Below the pieces are notes generated by a model. The model saw only the letters and a program-made list of their open reading frames with translations. It was not told the origin of the DNA and made no database searches. Positions 36,085 to 46,736 of a stretch of DNA of 64,000 bases are shown piece by piece. The stretch is from Paraburkholderia tagetis (GTDB lineage: Bacteria > Pseudomonadota > Gammaproteobacteria > Burkholderiales > Burkholderiaceae). Where the stretch lies: contig NZ_JAKLJA010000006.1 of the NCBI RefSeq assembly GCF_022213065.1, positions 124,001 through 188,000 of the forward strand, given 5' to 3'. Position 1 is the stretch's first letter; every line of letters starts with the position of its first letter. The translations under genes were made by a program, and so were the position numbers.

Positions 36085-37095
36085 TTACAGGAACCGGTGA
36101 CCGAGCCACCAGCCCGCCGCGGCGAGCGTGGCCGAAGCCGGAATCGTCAGGATCCAGGCCCAGACGATGTTGCCCGCCACGCCCCAGCGCACCGCGCTGA
36201 GCTTCTGGGTCGCACCCACACCCACGATCGCACCGGTGATGGTGTGCGTCGTGGACACGGGGATACCCAGCGCCGAAGCCGTGAAGAGCGTGAGCGCCCC
36301 GCCCGACTCCGCACAGAAACCGCCCACGGGCTTGAGCTTGGTGATTTTCTGCCCCATGGTACGCACGATCCGCCAGCCGCCGAACAGCGTGCCAACGCCC
36401 ATCGACAGATAGCAACCGCCGATCACCCAGATCGGCGGCGCATTGGCCGTCGCCGAGGCGTAACCCGTCGCGATCAGCAGCATCCAGATGATGCCGATGG
36501 TCTTTTGCGCGTCGTTGCCGCCGTGGCCGAGGCTATAGAGGCCTGCGGAAACGAGCTGCAAGCGCCGGAAACGCCGGTCCACCTTGCTGGGCGGCGTGCG
36601 GAAATAGAGCCACGACACCGTGAGCATGAAGAACGAGCCCAGCACGAAGCCGAGCAGCGGCGAGATGAAGATGAACGCAACAGTCTTCATCAGGCCGTCG
36701 AAGTTCAGCGAGTGCCAGCCCGACTTGGCGAGCGCCGCCCCCACGAGACCGCCGATCAGCGCGTGGGACGAGCTCGACGGAATGCCGTAGTGCCACGTGA
36801 GCACGTTCCAGCCGATCGCCCCCACGAGCGCGCCGAACACCACGTAGTGGTCGACGATGTCGGGGTCGATAGTGCCCTTGCCCACCGTCTGCGCCACCTT
36901 GAGGTGGAAGACGAAATAGGCGATCACGTTGAACATGGCGGCGAACGCCACGGCCTGCTGCGGCTTGAGCACGCCCGTGGACACGACGGTGGCGATGGAA
37001 TTCGCCGCGTCGTGAAACCCGTTCATGAAGTCGAAGATGAGGGAGATGGCCACCAGCCCGACGACCACCCAGAGGGCGAGTTGTATCGAATGCAT
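36085..37095 (-). CDS. pit: Low-affinity inorganic phosphate transporter
   Basis: Pit-family metal-phosphate:proton symporter, 336 aa with about 10 membrane helices. PiT signatures: FDFMNGFHDAANSIATVVSTGVL near the N terminus and the duplicated GIPVSTTHTITGAIVGVG in the C-terminal half; the first-half equivalent is YGIPSSSSHALIGGLVGAAL. It moves phosphate with a divalent metal. It follows a PhoU-like gene by 10 bases, a common pair, and both lie behind a candidate Pho box. Confidence 0.95.
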   Translation of the reverse strand: MHSIQLALWVVVGLVAISLIFDFMNGFHDAANSIATVVSTGVLKPQQAVAFAAMFNVIAYFVFHLKVAQTVGKGTIDPDIVDHYVVFGALVGAIGWNVLTWHYGIPSSSSHALIGGLVGAALAKSGWHSLNFDGLMKTVAFIFISPLLGFVLGSFFMLTVSWLYFRTPPSKVDRRFRRLQLVSAGLYSLGHGGNDAQKTIGIIWMLLIATGYASATANAPPIWVIGGCYLSMGVGTLFGGWRIVRTMGQKITKLKPVGGFCAESGGALTLFTASALGIPVSTTHTITGAIVGVGATQKLSAVRWGVAGNIVWAWILTIPASATLAAAGWWLGHRFL

Positions 37096-37105
37096 CGTGG
37101 TCCGC

Positions 37106-37732
37106 TCAGGCGTTCTCTAGCACAATGCCTTCGATGATGTTCGCGACATCCTCGCACTTGTCCGTGATCGCTTCGAGGATCTCGTAGATCGCCTTCAGCT
37201 TGATCAGCGTCTTGACGTTGTCCTCTTCGCGGAAGAGCTTGGACATGGCCGCGCGCAGCAGGCGGTCCGCGTCCGATTCGAGACGGTCGATGTCCTCACA
37301 CGCCTTCAGGATCTCGCGCGCCTGCTTCATGTCGGAGAGCAGCGCCACCGCCGCCTGCATGCGTTCGGCCGTGGCCGTGACCACGTGCGCGAGCTGGCTG
37401 GCCTCGGAGGTCACGGACTGCACGTCGTAGAGCGAGATGGCCGTGGCAACGTCCTCCATGAGGTCGAGGCAGTCGTCCATCGTGGTGATCAGCTTGTGGA
37501 TCTCGTCGCGGTCCAGCGGCGTGATGAATGTCTTGTGCAGCAGGTCGATGGCTTCGTGCGTGAGCTTGTCGGCGGCCTTTTCGGCGACCTGCACGTTCTG
37601 TTTATGGATTTCCGCGTCAGCCAGATTGTCGATCAGGAGCTCGAGCTCACGGCTTGCGGATACGATGCACTTCGCGTGCGCGTTGAAGATTTCGAAGAAC
37701 TTGCCCTCAGTGGGCATGAATCGACCGAACAT
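37106..37732 (-). CDS. PhoU-like (DUF47) Pit accessory protein
   Basis: 208 aa all-helical PhoU-like protein, DUF47 type, that usually sits before a pit gene and is thought to regulate the transporter. E/DxxxD motifs that bind metals in PhoU are visible (TPLDRDEIHKLITTMDDCLDLMED and ACEDIDRLESDADRLL). The ATG at 37732 (MFGRFMPTEGKFF) matches family starts; the longer upstream frame crosses the Pho-box repeats and is not conserved. Confidence 0.9.
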   Translation of the reverse strand: MFGRFMPTEGKFFEIFNAHAKCIVSASRELELLIDNLADAEIHKQNVQVAEKAADKLTHEAIDLLHKTFITPLDRDEIHKLITTMDDCLDLMEDVATAISLYDVQSVTSEASQLAHVVTATAERMQAAVALLSDMKQAREILKACEDIDRLESDADRLLRAAMSKLFREEDNVKTLIKLKAIYEILEAITDKCEDVANIIEGIVLENA

Positions 37733-37759
37733 TGGAATCCCGGTAATTGGTCTCGGATC

Positions 37760-37797
37760 GCCGTCACAAAACGGCAAGATAGCCGTCATAAAACGGC
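37760..37797. promoter_or_regulatory. Candidate Pho boxes upstream of the phoU-pit genes
   Basis: Two copies of GCCGTCAYAAAACGGC (37760-37775 and 37782-37797), exactly 22 bp apart. Each contains CCGTCAYAAAA, close to the 11-bp Pho-box unit CTGTCATAAAA, and the 22-bp step equals two Pho-box units. They lie 28-65 bases before the start of a phosphate-transport operon, so PhoB is a reasonable candidate. Each copy is also a small inverted repeat (GCCGT/ACGGC). Confidence 0.55.
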
Positions 37798-37885
37798 GAC
37801 ATTGTATCGTCACGGGCAGGTCGCCGCACGGAACTGAGAATATCGGCACGCGATTGCGCCACTTTGGCGCAAGCATGCATCCCGC

Positions 37886-37918
37886 TTCTCAACGACTTCT
37901 CAACGACTTCTCAACGAC
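37886..37918. repeat. 11-bp perfect tandem repeat, 3 copies
   Basis: TTCTCAACGAC repeated three times without a mismatch; it begins 18 bases beyond the dnaB stop codon (minus strand). Confidence 0.9.
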
Positions 37919-37935
37919 TTCCCCGCTACTTCGCC

Positions 37936-39318
37936 TTACTCGCTGTAGAAGTTCTGCGCGCCGGCAAAATTATCGAATTTCGTATATTGGCCGTGGAACG
38001 TGAGTCGAACTGGCCCGATCGGGCCGTTACGTTGCTTGCCGATGATAATCTCGGCCGTGCCCTTGTCCGGGCTGTCCGGGTTGTAAACTTCATCGCGGTA
38101 GATAAACAGGATGACGTCCGCATCCTGTTCGATAGCGCCCGATTCGCGCAGGTCAGACATGACCGGACGCTTGTTGGGGCGCTGCTCGAGACCGCGGTTG
38201 AGCTGTGAAAGCGCGATCACGGGCACGTCGAGCTCCTTGGCGAGGCTCTTGAGCGAACGCGAAATCTCCGAAATCTCGGTTGCACGGTTCTCGCCCGACG
38301 AGGAACCGCTCATCAGCTGCAAGTAATCGATGATGATGAGCCCGAGCTTGCCGCACTGGCGCGACAGACGTCGCGCGCGCGAGCGCAACTCCATCGGGTT
38401 CAGGCCGCCGGTTTCGTCGATGAAGATCTGCGCCTCGCTCATTTTCTGTACGGCGTGCGTGAGCTTGGGCCAATCCTCGTCGGTCAGACGCCCCGTGCGC
38501 ATGCGGTGCTGATCCAGCCGTCCCACCGAGCCGAGCATACGCATGATGAGCTGCGTGCCCGGCATTTCCATCGAGAACACTGCGACCGGCAGGCCGTACT
38601 CCACGGCCACGTATTCGCCGATGTTCATCGAAAATGCGGTTTTACCCATCGACGGACGCCCCGCCACGATGATCAGCTCGCCGCCGTGCATGCCCGAGGT
38701 CATGCGGTCGAGGTCCATGAAGCCCGTGGGTGTGCCCGTCACGTCGCTCGGATTGGCCGTGTGATAGAGCGTGTCGATGCGCTCGACCACCTGCGTGAGC
38801 AGCGGTCCGATCTCGAGGAAGCCTTGGGTGCCGCGCGCCCCGTCCTCGGCAATCGAGAACACCTTCGACTCGGCCTCGTCGAGCAACTGCCGCACTTCCT
38901 TGCCCTGGGGGTTGAAAGCGTCGGCGGAAATTTCATCGGCGACCGAAACGAGGCGGCGCAGCACCGCGCGGTCACGCACAATTTCGGCATAACGGCGGAT
39001 ATTCGCGGCGCTTGGCGTGTTCTGCGCGAGCGCGTTCAGGTAAGCGAGTCCGCCCACATCCTCGGCCTTGCCCGAAGTGCCGAGCGCCTCGTACACCGTC
39101 ACCACGTCCGCTGGGCGCGTAGCCGCGATCAGGCGGCCGATATGCTCGAAGATGATGCGGTGATCGTAGCGGTAGAAGTCGCTTTGCGAGAGGAAGTCGG
39201 CAATCCGGTCCCAGGCGCCGTTATCCAGCAGCAGGCCGCCGAGCACCGATTGCTCGGCTTCGATCGAATGCGGCGGGACTTTCAGCGAGTCGAGTTGAGG
39301 ATCTTTCGGAGCGTTCAT
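37936..39318 (-). CDS. dnaB: Replicative DNA helicase
   Basis: Hexameric DnaB helicase (460 aa) that opens DNA at the replication fork. N-terminal domain (about 15-115) with PHSIEAEQSVLGGLLLD; RecA-like domain with Walker A AGRPSMGKTAFSMNIGEY and IIIDYLQLM (Walker B), then the arginine-finger region and ALSQLNRGLEQRPNKRPVMSDLRESG. Full length. ATG 39318 is preferred to the TTG at 39327. It is separated from the ribosomal genes upstream by their terminator. Confidence 0.98.
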   Translation of the reverse strand: MNAPKDPQLDSLKVPPHSIEAEQSVLGGLLLDNGAWDRIADFLSQSDFYRYDHRIIFEHIGRLIAATRPADVVTVYEALGTSGKAEDVGGLAYLNALAQNTPSAANIRRYAEIVRDRAVLRRLVSVADEISADAFNPQGKEVRQLLDEAESKVFSIAEDGARGTQGFLEIGPLLTQVVERIDTLYHTANPSDVTGTPTGFMDLDRMTSGMHGGELIIVAGRPSMGKTAFSMNIGEYVAVEYGLPVAVFSMEMPGTQLIMRMLGSVGRLDQHRMRTGRLTDEDWPKLTHAVQKMSEAQIFIDETGGLNPMELRSRARRLSRQCGKLGLIIIDYLQLMSGSSSGENRATEISEISRSLKSLAKELDVPVIALSQLNRGLEQRPNKRPVMSDLRESGAIEQDADVILFIYRDEVYNPDSPDKGTAEIIIGKQRNGPIGPVRLTFHGQYTKFDNFAGAQNFYSE

Positions 39319-39454
39319 GGAGGGCAATTATCGGACAAGCCGGCTACCTGAAACAAGCAAAACGGCAGCAAAAAGCGGTAAAGCAGCGTCAATTCGGCGC
39401 CACATCTGCAACAATCCGGCAGCAATTCAAGCAGCAACGCGGTGCGCACGCAAC

Positions 39455-39488
39455 AAAAAAGGCAGAAGCCACGCGGGACTTCTGCCTT
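39455..39488 (-). terminator. Terminator of the rpsF-priB-rpsR-rplI operon
   Basis: On the minus strand AAGGCAGAAG / CTTCTGCCTT with a 10-base loop, then TTTTTTG. It lies between rplI and dnaB. Confidence 0.92.
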
Positions 39489-39549
39489 CTTTGAAATGAC
39501 AGCGCTCAAGCAGCCTGAGCGGGTCACCCCGCAAGGGCCGCCTGGATGC

Positions 39550-40002
39550 TTAGACGTGCTCGCCCAGCACCGACACCGTGACGTCGACGAGGACGTCGGT
39601 GTGCAGCGAAACCTGCACCGGGTGGTCGCCCACCATCTTCAGCGGGCCTTCCGGCAGACGCACTTGCGCCTTTTCCACTGCGAAGCCAACCTTGCCGAGC
39701 GCAACAGCGATGTCCGCGTTCGTGACCGAACCGAACAGACGGCCGTCCACGCCAGCCTTCTGGCCGATCTGAACGGTCAGGCCGTTGAGCTTCTCGCCTT
39801 CGGCTTGAGCAGCTGCCAGCTTTGCAGCGGCGGCCTTTTCGAGCTCTGCACGGCGAACTTCGAATTCGGCGATCGCGTCCTTCGTGGCGCGGCGTGCCTG
39901 CTTGTTCGGGATCAGGAAGTTACGTGCGTAACCGTCCTTCACCTTGACGATGTCGCCGAGGTTGCCCAGGTTGACGACTTTTTCCAGAAGAATGATCTGC
40001 AT
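39550..40002 (-). CDS. rplI: 50S ribosomal protein L9
   Basis: 150 aa, full length. N-terminal [32 protein letters not shown] is diagnostic of L9, followed by the connecting helix (about 40-75) and a C-terminal domain that ends [19 protein letters not shown]9 contacts 23S rRNA near the L1 stalk and reaches to the next ribosome in polysomes. Last gene of the S6 operon. Confidence 0.99.
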   Translation of the reverse strand: MQIILLEKVVNLGNLGDIVKVKDGYARNFLIPNKQARRATKDAIAEFEVRRAELEKAAAAKLAAAQAEGEKLNGLTVQIGQKAGVDGRLFGSVTNADIAVALGKVGFAVEKAQVRLPEGPLKMVGDHPVQVSLHTDVLVDVTVSVLGEHV

Positions 40003-40029
40003 TCTATTGCTCCTTATCGCGTCGTCTTG

Positions 40030-40305
40030 TTAGGCCTTGTGCTGGTCGGTATACGGCATCAGCGCGAGGAAACGCGCGCGCTTGATAGCCGTGTCCAGCT
40101 GACGCTGATAGTGGGCCTTCGTACCCGTCAGACGAGCCGGCGTGATCTTGCCGTTTTCGCCGATGAAGTCCTTCAGCGTATCGAGGTCCTTGTAGTCGAT
40201 CTGCTCGACGCCTGCAGCCGTGAAGCGGCAGAACTTCTTGCGCTTGAAGAGCGGGTTTTGCTGTTGACGACGCTTGTCGAATTTCTTACCAGTCGGTCGG
40301 GCCAT
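40030..40305 (-). CDS. rpsR: 30S ribosomal protein S18
   Basis: 91 aa. [26 protein letters not shown] and the C-terminal [15 protein letters not shown] are the S18 signature; S18 pairs with S6 on the central domain of 16S rRNA. The start at 40305 has AGGAAAGGA upstream and lies two bases after the priB stop codon; the longer frame to 40419 overlaps priB and is rejected. Confidence 0.99.
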   Translation of the reverse strand: MARPTGKKFDKRRQQQNPLFKRKKFCRFTAAGVEQIDYKDLDTLKDFIGENGKITPARLTGTKAHYQRQLDTAIKRARFLALMPYTDQHKA

Positions 40306-40307
40306 GA

Positions 40308-40607
40308 TTAGTCCTTTCCTGTACCTTGCATTTCGGTGATATGAAACACCAGGGTTCGCGCATTGCGGTGCTTTTTTGCCAGAAAGCCGGTGAAGAGCGC
40401 TTCCACGCCCATCTCGCAACTTTCGACCAGACCGCAGGCTTTGCCGGCCGCCACCGCGGGCATCGTGAGTTCGACGAAGCGGGGAATACCGGCTTCGACG
40501 ACCTCCGTGCGGTGCTGCAACGTGACGCTTGCGATCGGAACGCCGGCGGGGGTGTACCGCACCGGTTCGCGTTCTACGACGCTAGCCGTGAGTTGCAGCC
40601 TGTTCAC
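40308..40607 (-). CDS. priB: Primosomal replication protein N
   Basis: 99 aa OB-fold single-stranded-DNA binding protein of the primosome, related to SSB. It has the PriB start [24 protein letters not shown] and VTLQHRTEV, then ends [28 protein letters not shown] start at 40607. It lies between rpsF and rpsR as in other betaproteobacteria. It helps PriA restart stalled forks. Confidence 0.96.
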   Translation of the reverse strand: MNRLQLTASVVEREPVRYTPAGVPIASVTLQHRTEVVEAGIPRFVELTMPAVAAGKACGLVESCEMGVEALFTGFLAKKHRNARTLVFHITEMQGTGKD

Positions 40608-40652
40608 GGGGCGAATTTAGGCAATGAGCTTGAATCCTGATGGCTTGTGTTA

Positions 40653-41024
40653 TTAAGCCTGCGCTTCGGTCGGCTGGGCAGCCGCCTTCTTGGCTTCTTC
40701 GCGCTGCACTTCCTTCATCATCGGCGACGGGCCGGTTTCGGCCTTCTTCATCTTGACGATGAGGTGACGCAGAACAGCGTCGTTGAACTTGAACGCGTGT
40801 TCCAGTTCGTCGAGCGTGGTCTGGTCGCATTCGATGTTCATGCAGACGTAATGGGCCTTCGCGAGTTTCTCGATCATGTAGGCCAGTTGACGACGGCCCC
40901 AGTCTTCGATGCGGTGGATCTGGCCACCGTGCGACGTGATCGTGCCCTTGTAGCGCTCGATCATGGCGGGCACTTGCTCGCTCTGATCGGGGTGCACGAT
41001 GAAGACGATTTCGTAATGACGCAT
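40653..41024 (-). CDS. rpsF: 30S ribosomal protein S6
   Basis: 123 aa. [25 protein letters not shown] and [28 protein letters not shown] are diagnostic. The C-terminal 25 residues form a charged tail like that modified by RimK in E. coli (E-rich additions), though the tail sequence here differs. First gene of the S6-PriB-S18-L9 operon; AAGGAG before the ATG. Confidence 0.99.
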   Translation of the reverse strand: MRHYEIVFIVHPDQSEQVPAMIERYKGTITSHGGQIHRIEDWGRRQLAYMIEKLAKAHYVCMNIECDQTTLDELEHAFKFNDAVLRHLIVKMKKAETGPSPMMKEVQREEAKKAAAQPTEAQA

Positions 41025-41296
41025 GGATCACTCCTTGTGGATTAAAGCCGCCCGGGCGTCGGAACCGGTGCGGCAAGTGAGAAGCCGAAGATTGTAGCGC
41101 GTTCCATACCGCTCGCGCAACCGGAATTGCAATTTCGCGCAGCGTTTCGGGCGTGTTTTCAAGGACTTGCGGGGTCTCGTACAGCGCTGGGTGATTGTTG
41201 GGGCGCGCGATTGGGGTGCGGCAGGCGGTGTCGGCCGAAGTTGCCCGGTGTGTCAGCCGCCGCTGCTGCCGCCCGCAAGCCGCGTCTCGAGCGCGC

Positions 41297-42208
41297 TCAC
41301 TCCACGCCGCTCCAGTACCCGGGCCGCGCGTAGACTTCCTTCAGGAAATCGATGAAATAGCGCACCCTGGCCGGCACGTAGCGTTGCTGCGGATACACGG
41401 CGAGGATGTCGTAGTCGGGCAGCGCGTACTCGTCGAGCACGGTCTCCAGTTCGCCGCGCGCGAGCTGCGCGTCGATCTCCCACGTCGAGCGCCAGCCGAG
41501 CCCGAGCCCTTCGGTGACCCAGCGGTGCAGCAGTTCGCCGTCGTTGCAGTCGAGCGTGCCGCCCACGCGCACGGTCGCGAGCTTGCCATTGCGGCGGAAG
41601 TTCCAGCCGCGGTTCTGGCCGCCTTGCAGATTGAACGCGAGGCAATTGTGACTAGGCAGGTCTTCGAGCGTCTTCGGCTTGCCGTGCTTGCGAAAATACT
41701 CCGGTGTGCCGCACACCACGCGCCGGTTCGTGGCGAGCTTTACCGCGACGAAATTCGGGTCCACCGACCCGCCGATGCGAATCGAGAGGTCGTAGCCCTC
41801 GCGCACCAGATCGACCACGCGGTCGGTCAGGTTGAACGAGACCTGTAGCTCGGGCTTGTCGGCGAGAAATTCGGGCGCGAGCGGCGCCACGTGCTTGCGC
41901 CCGAAGGCCGCCGGCGCCGAGACGATCAGATGCCCGTTGACCACCCGCCGCCCCGCGGAGAGCTCGTTTTCGGCCTGCTCCCACTCCGCCAGCAGGCCAC
42001 GGCAACGCTCGAGGAATGCACCGCCCTCCTCGCTCACCACGAGCCGCCGCGTCGAGCGGTACATGAGCTTCACGCCGAGGCGCTTTTCGAGCGCGTCGAT
42101 GCGCCGCCCGAGTATCACCGGCGAGACGCCTTCCGTCAGCGCGGCCGCCGCGAGGCTGCCCGCGTCGGCGACACGTACGAAGGTTTCGATCTGCTTGAAG
42201 CGGTCCAT
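41297..42208 (-). CDS. LysR-family regulator, divergent from gcl
   Basis: 303 aa LysR-type regulator. The N-terminal HTH (MDRFKQIETFVRVADAGSLAAAA, then VLGRRIDALEKRLGVKLMYRSTRRL) is intact, followed by the periplasmic-binding-like effector domain (about 90-295). CAGGAGA lies before the ATG at 42208. It is divergent from gcl-hyi-glxR, so it probably controls the glyoxylate genes, but this is inferred from position; the effector is unknown. Confidence 0.9.
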   Translation of the reverse strand: MDRFKQIETFVRVADAGSLAAAALTEGVSPVILGRRIDALEKRLGVKLMYRSTRRLVVSEEGGAFLERCRGLLAEWEQAENELSAGRRVVNGHLIVSAPAAFGRKHVAPLAPEFLADKPELQVSFNLTDRVVDLVREGYDLSIRIGGSVDPNFVAVKLATNRRVVCGTPEYFRKHGKPKTLEDLPSHNCLAFNLQGGQNRGWNFRRNGKLATVRVGGTLDCNDGELLHRWVTEGLGLGWRSTWEIDAQLARGELETVLDEYALPDYDILAVYPQQRYVPARVRYFIDFLKEVYARPGYWSGVE

Positions 42209-42280
42209 TGCTGTCTCCTGTCCTGCCTGCCTTGGGCCTTGCGCCCGCAAGTGCCGCCCCACGGCGATTCCATACTTTTT

Positions 42281-42294
42281 GTTTCGAAATAAAC
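42281..42294. promoter_or_regulatory. Candidate LysR-type operator in the gcl promoter region
   Basis: GTTTCGAAATAAAC has arms GTTT/AAAC and the T-N11-A shape of LysR boxes. It lies between the LysR gene and gcl. It resembles the GTTTCGAAAC palindrome before acoA. Confidence 0.4.
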
Positions 42295-42417
42295 GACCTG
42301 GGCTGATCTTATCAAACCTTTCTGGCGCGTCTAAAGTGGCCTCAACCGCTGTATCCAATGCTCGCCATCTCCATGGCGCAGTCAATCAAGGCATTAGCAA
42401 CATTCAGGAGACTTTTC

Positions 42418-44202
<1,785 letters not shown>

Positions 44203-44308
44203 GCTGAACGCGTTCGACTGAGCATCACCGCAGCAGGCGGCGCGCCCGGCACCGGCGCACCGCCTGCCTGATTTCCTTTTTACTGACCGACCAGCGAGAC
44301 CCAGCACC

Positions 44309-45106
44309 ATGCCAAAATTCGCCGCGAATCTCACCATGCTGTTCAACGAAGTGCCGTTCCTCGACCGCTTTGCCGCGGCAGCCGAGGCGGGCTTCGATGC
44401 CGTCGAATTCCTGTTCCCGTATCCGTACAAAGCCGAGGAACTGGCCGAGCGCCTTAGCGCACATAACCTCAAACTCGTGCTGCACAACCTGCCCGCAGGC
44501 AACTGGGAAGGTGGCGAGCGCGGTATTGCCTGCCTGCCCGATCGCAAGGGCGAGTTCAAGGAAGGCGTCGGACGCGCGATCGAGTACGCCCGTGCGCTGA
44601 ACGTGCCGCAACTGAACTGCCTCGTGGGCATCCCCACTGCTGGCGTCGACCGCGACACGGCGCTCGCGACCATCGTCGAGAACCTCACCTACGCCGCGGG
44701 CGAGCTCAAGCGCGAAGGCATCCGCCTGCTCGTCGAGCCGTGCAATTCGTACGACATCCCGGGCTTCGCGCTGAACCGTTCCGCCGAAGCGCTCGACGTG
44801 ATCGCGAAGACCGGCTCGGACAACGTGTTCCTGCAGTACGACATCTATCACATGCAGCGCATGGAAGGCGAACTCGCCGCGACGATCAAGAAGCACTTCG
44901 CGAAGATCGCTCACATCCAGCTCGCCGACAACCCGGGCCGCAACGAGCCGGGCACCGGCGAAATCAACTACCCCTTCCTGTTCGATCTGCTCGACACGCT
45001 GGGCTATGAAGGCTACATCGGCTGCGAGTACAAGCCGCGCACGACGACCGTCCAAGGCCTTGGCTGGCTGCGCAGCGCGCAGCAACGCGCAGCCGAACTC
45101 GCCTGA
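44309..45106 (+). CDS. hyi: Hydroxypyruvate isomerase
   Basis: 265 aa TIM-barrel (AP endonuclease 2-like) enzyme that interconverts hydroxypyruvate and tartronate semialdehyde. Motifs: FAANLTMLFNEVPFLDRF, GFDAVEFLFPYPYKAEEL, LVEPCNSYDIPGFALN, DIYHMQRMEGELA and QLADNPGRNEPGTGEINYPFLF with the metal-binding Glu/His/Asp residues. It lies 106 bases after gcl. Confidence 0.96.
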   Translation: MPKFAANLTMLFNEVPFLDRFAAAAEAGFDAVEFLFPYPYKAEELAERLSAHNLKLVLHNLPAGNWEGGERGIACLPDRKGEFKEGVGRAIEYARALNVPQLNCLVGIPTAGVDRDTALATIVENLTYAAGELKREGIRLLVEPCNSYDIPGFALNRSAEALDVIAKTGSDNVFLQYDIYHMQRMEGELAATIKKHFAKIAHIQLADNPGRNEPGTGEINYPFLFDLLDTLGYEGYIGCEYKPRTTTVQGLGWLRSAQQRAAELA

Positions 45107-45234
45107 TCGCGCTGCTTCGTCGGCTTTAGCCGCCTCTCGCGCGACGCGCCCGATTCGCTCCATGCGCCGGGCGCGCGCGCCGGGTCGTGTCGACCCATAC
45201 ATCGAACTGCATTTGACTCAACGGAGACATACAG

Positions 45235-46128
45235 ATGGCAAAGATTGGTTTTATCGGCCTCGGCATCATGGGCTCGCACATGGCCCGCAACCTTCTGAAG
45301 GGCGGCCACACGCTCGTCGTGAACGGCAAGTTCCCGGTGCCTGAGGATCTGAGCAAGCAGGCCACCGTGGTCGCCGACTCGACGGCCGTCGCGCAAGCTT
45401 CGGATGTCATCATCCTGATGGTGCCGGACACCCCCGACGTCCAGAAGGTGCTGTTCGCCGACGACGGCGTCGCCAAGGGCCTCTCGGCTGGCAAGCTCGT
45501 GATCGACATGAGCTCGATCTCGCCGATCGAAACGCAAGAGTTCGCCAGGCAGATCAACGCACTCGGCTGCGACTACCTCGACGCACCGGTTTCGGGCGGC
45601 GAAGTCGGCGCACGTGAAGCCACGCTCACGATCATGGTCGGCGGCCCGGAGAAGGCGTTCGAAATCGCCAAGCCGCTGTTCGCACTGATGGGCAAAAACA
45701 TTTCGCTGATCGGCGAGAACGGCGCTGGGCAGACCACCAAGGTCGCGAACCAGATCATCGTCGCGCTGAACATCGAAGCCGTGGCCGAAGCCCTGCTCTT
45801 CGCAGCACGCTCGGGCGCCGATCCGGAGCGCGTTCGCAAGGCGCTGATGGGCGGCTTCGCGGCTTCGCGCATTCTCGAAGTGCACGGCGAGCGCATGACC
45901 AAGCGCACGTTCGATCCGGGCTTCCGCATCGAGCTGCACCAGAAGGACCTGAACCTCGCCATCGACGGCGCGCGCAAGCTGGGCCTCGCCCTGCCGCACA
46001 CCGCCAGCGCACAGCAGCTGTTCAGCGTGTGCGCCGCAAACGGCGGCAAGGCATGGGACCACTCGGCAATGGTCCGCGCGCTCGAAATCATGGCGAACTT
46101 CGAGATCACCGAAGGCAAGAAGTCGTAA
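45235..46128 (+). CDS. glxR: Tartronate semialdehyde reductase
   Basis: NAD(P)H-dependent 2-hydroxy-3-oxopropionate reductase (297 aa), converting tartronate semialdehyde to D-glycerate. Beta-hydroxyacid dehydrogenase family: N-terminal GFIGLGIMGSHMARNLLKGGH, DAPVSGGEVGAREATLTIMVGG, and the catalytic Lys in GAGQTTKVANQIIVA. It completes glyoxylate use together with gcl and hyi. A strong hairpin lies 68 bases after the stop. Confidence 0.96.
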   Translation: MAKIGFIGLGIMGSHMARNLLKGGHTLVVNGKFPVPEDLSKQATVVADSTAVAQASDVIILMVPDTPDVQKVLFADDGVAKGLSAGKLVIDMSSISPIETQEFARQINALGCDYLDAPVSGGEVGAREATLTIMVGGPEKAFEIAKPLFALMGKNISLIGENGAGQTTKVANQIIVALNIEAVAEALLFAARSGADPERVRKALMGGFAASRILEVHGERMTKRTFDPGFRIELHQKDLNLAIDGARKLGLALPHTASAQQLFSVCAANGGKAWDHSAMVRALEIMANFEITEGKKS

Positions 46129-46736
46129 GTCAGATCGCTCGATTCACTCGGGCTGCTCGAATGACTTGAGCGGCTCGATCGAGTCGTTCCGCAGATGAGG
46201 CATTGCACGCGGCAACCGCTTGCAATGCCTCACTGAGTTGTGAACGTGCAGTGAGTTTTTCGGCAGTAGCCAACATCCAGATTCCGGCTGGCGCGCACGA
46301 CCGCGACGGCCACAAGTGGGGCGCTTCGTGGTGGCGGCAACCGCTGCGGAGCAAATCTGGGCCGCTCTGGGCTGAGGGCGGCCAGTGGGGTCCGAAAGCG
46401 GCACTCGGTGACGACGGGGAAGCCTTGGTCGGTCAGACGTTGTCTCCGGGTGTCCGCCTGTCGGATTGCGACACTCAGCCAGCCTTCGCGCATTCAGCGC
46501 ACAGCAGCACAGCACGCCCTTCCTCATAGCCGGCACTTGCTCTCGCGTCACGCATGCCGCGCCCTTCGCATTCTTCACCCGCTTTTCACACTCTTTAACG
46601 CTTGAGCGCTGGACGTCTTCATGCCCGCGTTTCTAGAATCGTGCGTTCATTCGTTTGTCACGCAGACGGTGCAAGGTGGACCCGCTACCCGATGCGTGGC
46701 TACTCAATCAATCCCAGCACGTGAGGAGTGTGATCG
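46129..46736. other. Long structured intergenic region
   Basis: About 600 bases with no supported gene. It begins with a strong hairpin (46196-46232). The 12-mer GCGGCAACCGCT of that hairpin's apex occurs again at 46334-46345. Open frames here are GC-driven and lack family motifs. It could hold a small RNA or be a copy of a dispersed intergenic element; I cannot tell from one window. Confidence 0.4.
46196..46232. other. Very stable 37-nt hairpin after glxR
   Basis: Outer arms TGAGGCATTGCA / TGCAATGCCTCA (12 bp, perfect), then a C/T mismatch, then GCGG-CAA-CCGC. No T run follows on either strand, so it is not a standard intrinsic terminator. Candidate processing site, mRNA-stabilising element or small-RNA structure. 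Confidence 0.75.

Noticed and set aside
37732..37876. Longer start for the PhoU-like protein
   Set aside because: Would translate the candidate Pho boxes; family start is at 37732.
46230..46493. Coding gene in the glxR-kbp gap
   Set aside because: Arg/Pro-rich frame without motif or ribosome binding site; more likely a structured non-coding region.
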